Of a DNA stretch of 7,566 bases, positions 7,520 through 7,566 are shown in pieces; position 1 is the first letter of the stretch, and each line of letters opens with the position of its first letter. The position numbers and the translations under genes are program-made. Source of the stretch: an uncultured Prevotellaceae bacterium. GTDB lineage: Bacteria > Bacteroidota > Bacteroidia > Bacteroidales > Bacteroidaceae. The stretch is from NCBI GenBank assembly GCA_937898415.1, contig CALDLA010000145.1, forward strand, positions 1 through 7,566. Reading direction: 5' to 3'. The notes under the pieces were generated by a model that was not told where the DNA came from, ran no database searches, and was given only the letters and a program-made list of their open reading frames with translations.

Positions 7520-7566
7520 AACGGATGATATCCACCCACCCAAATCGGTGATATCCGTTCACTTTT
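7520..7566 (+). terminator. Probable terminator after the RavA-ViaA pair
   Basis: The sequence AACGGAT at 7520-7526 pairs with ATCCGTT at 7553-7559. The stem continues inward with ATC/GAT and ACC/GGT pairs separated by 3-base and 1-base bulges, giving 13 pairs around a 10-base loop. The bases CACTTTT follow and run off the window edge, so the T-run may be longer than seen. The position 22 bases after the viaA-like stop fits operon termination. The octamer TGATATCC occurs directly repeated at 7526-7533 and 7549-7556. Confidence 0.55.

Noticed and set aside
1..7566. CRISPR array, tRNA/rRNA genes, transposase or integrase genes.
   Set aside because: No spaced direct repeats, no tRNA-like cloverleaf noticed and no mobile-element protein are visible; the four genes occupy nearly all of the window.

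Overview
The window carries four substantial genes, all on the + strand, in two blocks. Most coding starts are preceded by A/T-rich leaders without a clear Shine-Dalgarno sequence, and the protein style resembles Bacteroidota (Bacteroides/Prevotella-like). I infer a gut-type Bacteroidota chromosome. This rests on style and family recognition, not on a phylogenetic marker.

Block 1 (125-4259) is AT-rich and encodes two different DUF262-family (GmrSD/ParB-like NTPase fold) proteins whose genes overlap by 11 bases. The first has the N-terminal DUF262 motifs and a C-terminal DUF1524/HNH nuclease motif, the architecture of GmrSD-type modification-dependent restriction enzymes. The second keeps the DUF262 motifs but has no visible HNH nuclease; it ends in a long region I do not recognise. 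Together they look like a two-component defence cassette. One protein would supply the nuclease and both would bind or hydrolyse nucleotide.

The junction (4260-4399) holds a 28-codon ORF, MQYISNSAHYKEVLSR..., which resembles the beginning of a phospholipase-D-like protein that stops early. An 18-bp imperfect hairpin lies inside it. The same interval marks a step in base composition from roughly 25-28% GC to 47-48% GC in sampled 60-base lines.

Block 2 (4400-7497) is a RavA-ViaA pair: a MoxR-family AAA+ ATPase and a VWA-domain protein with an intact MIDAS, coupled by a 4-base ATGA overlap. A hairpin followed by a T-run at the right edge (7520-7566) probably ends this operon.

The simplest reading is a DUF262 defence cassette placed next to a RavA-ViaA operon, with a decayed gene between them. 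A functional four-gene unit is possible but not shown by the sequence. The leftmost 124 bases contain no complete gene; all three forward frames coming from upstream are closed by position 32.
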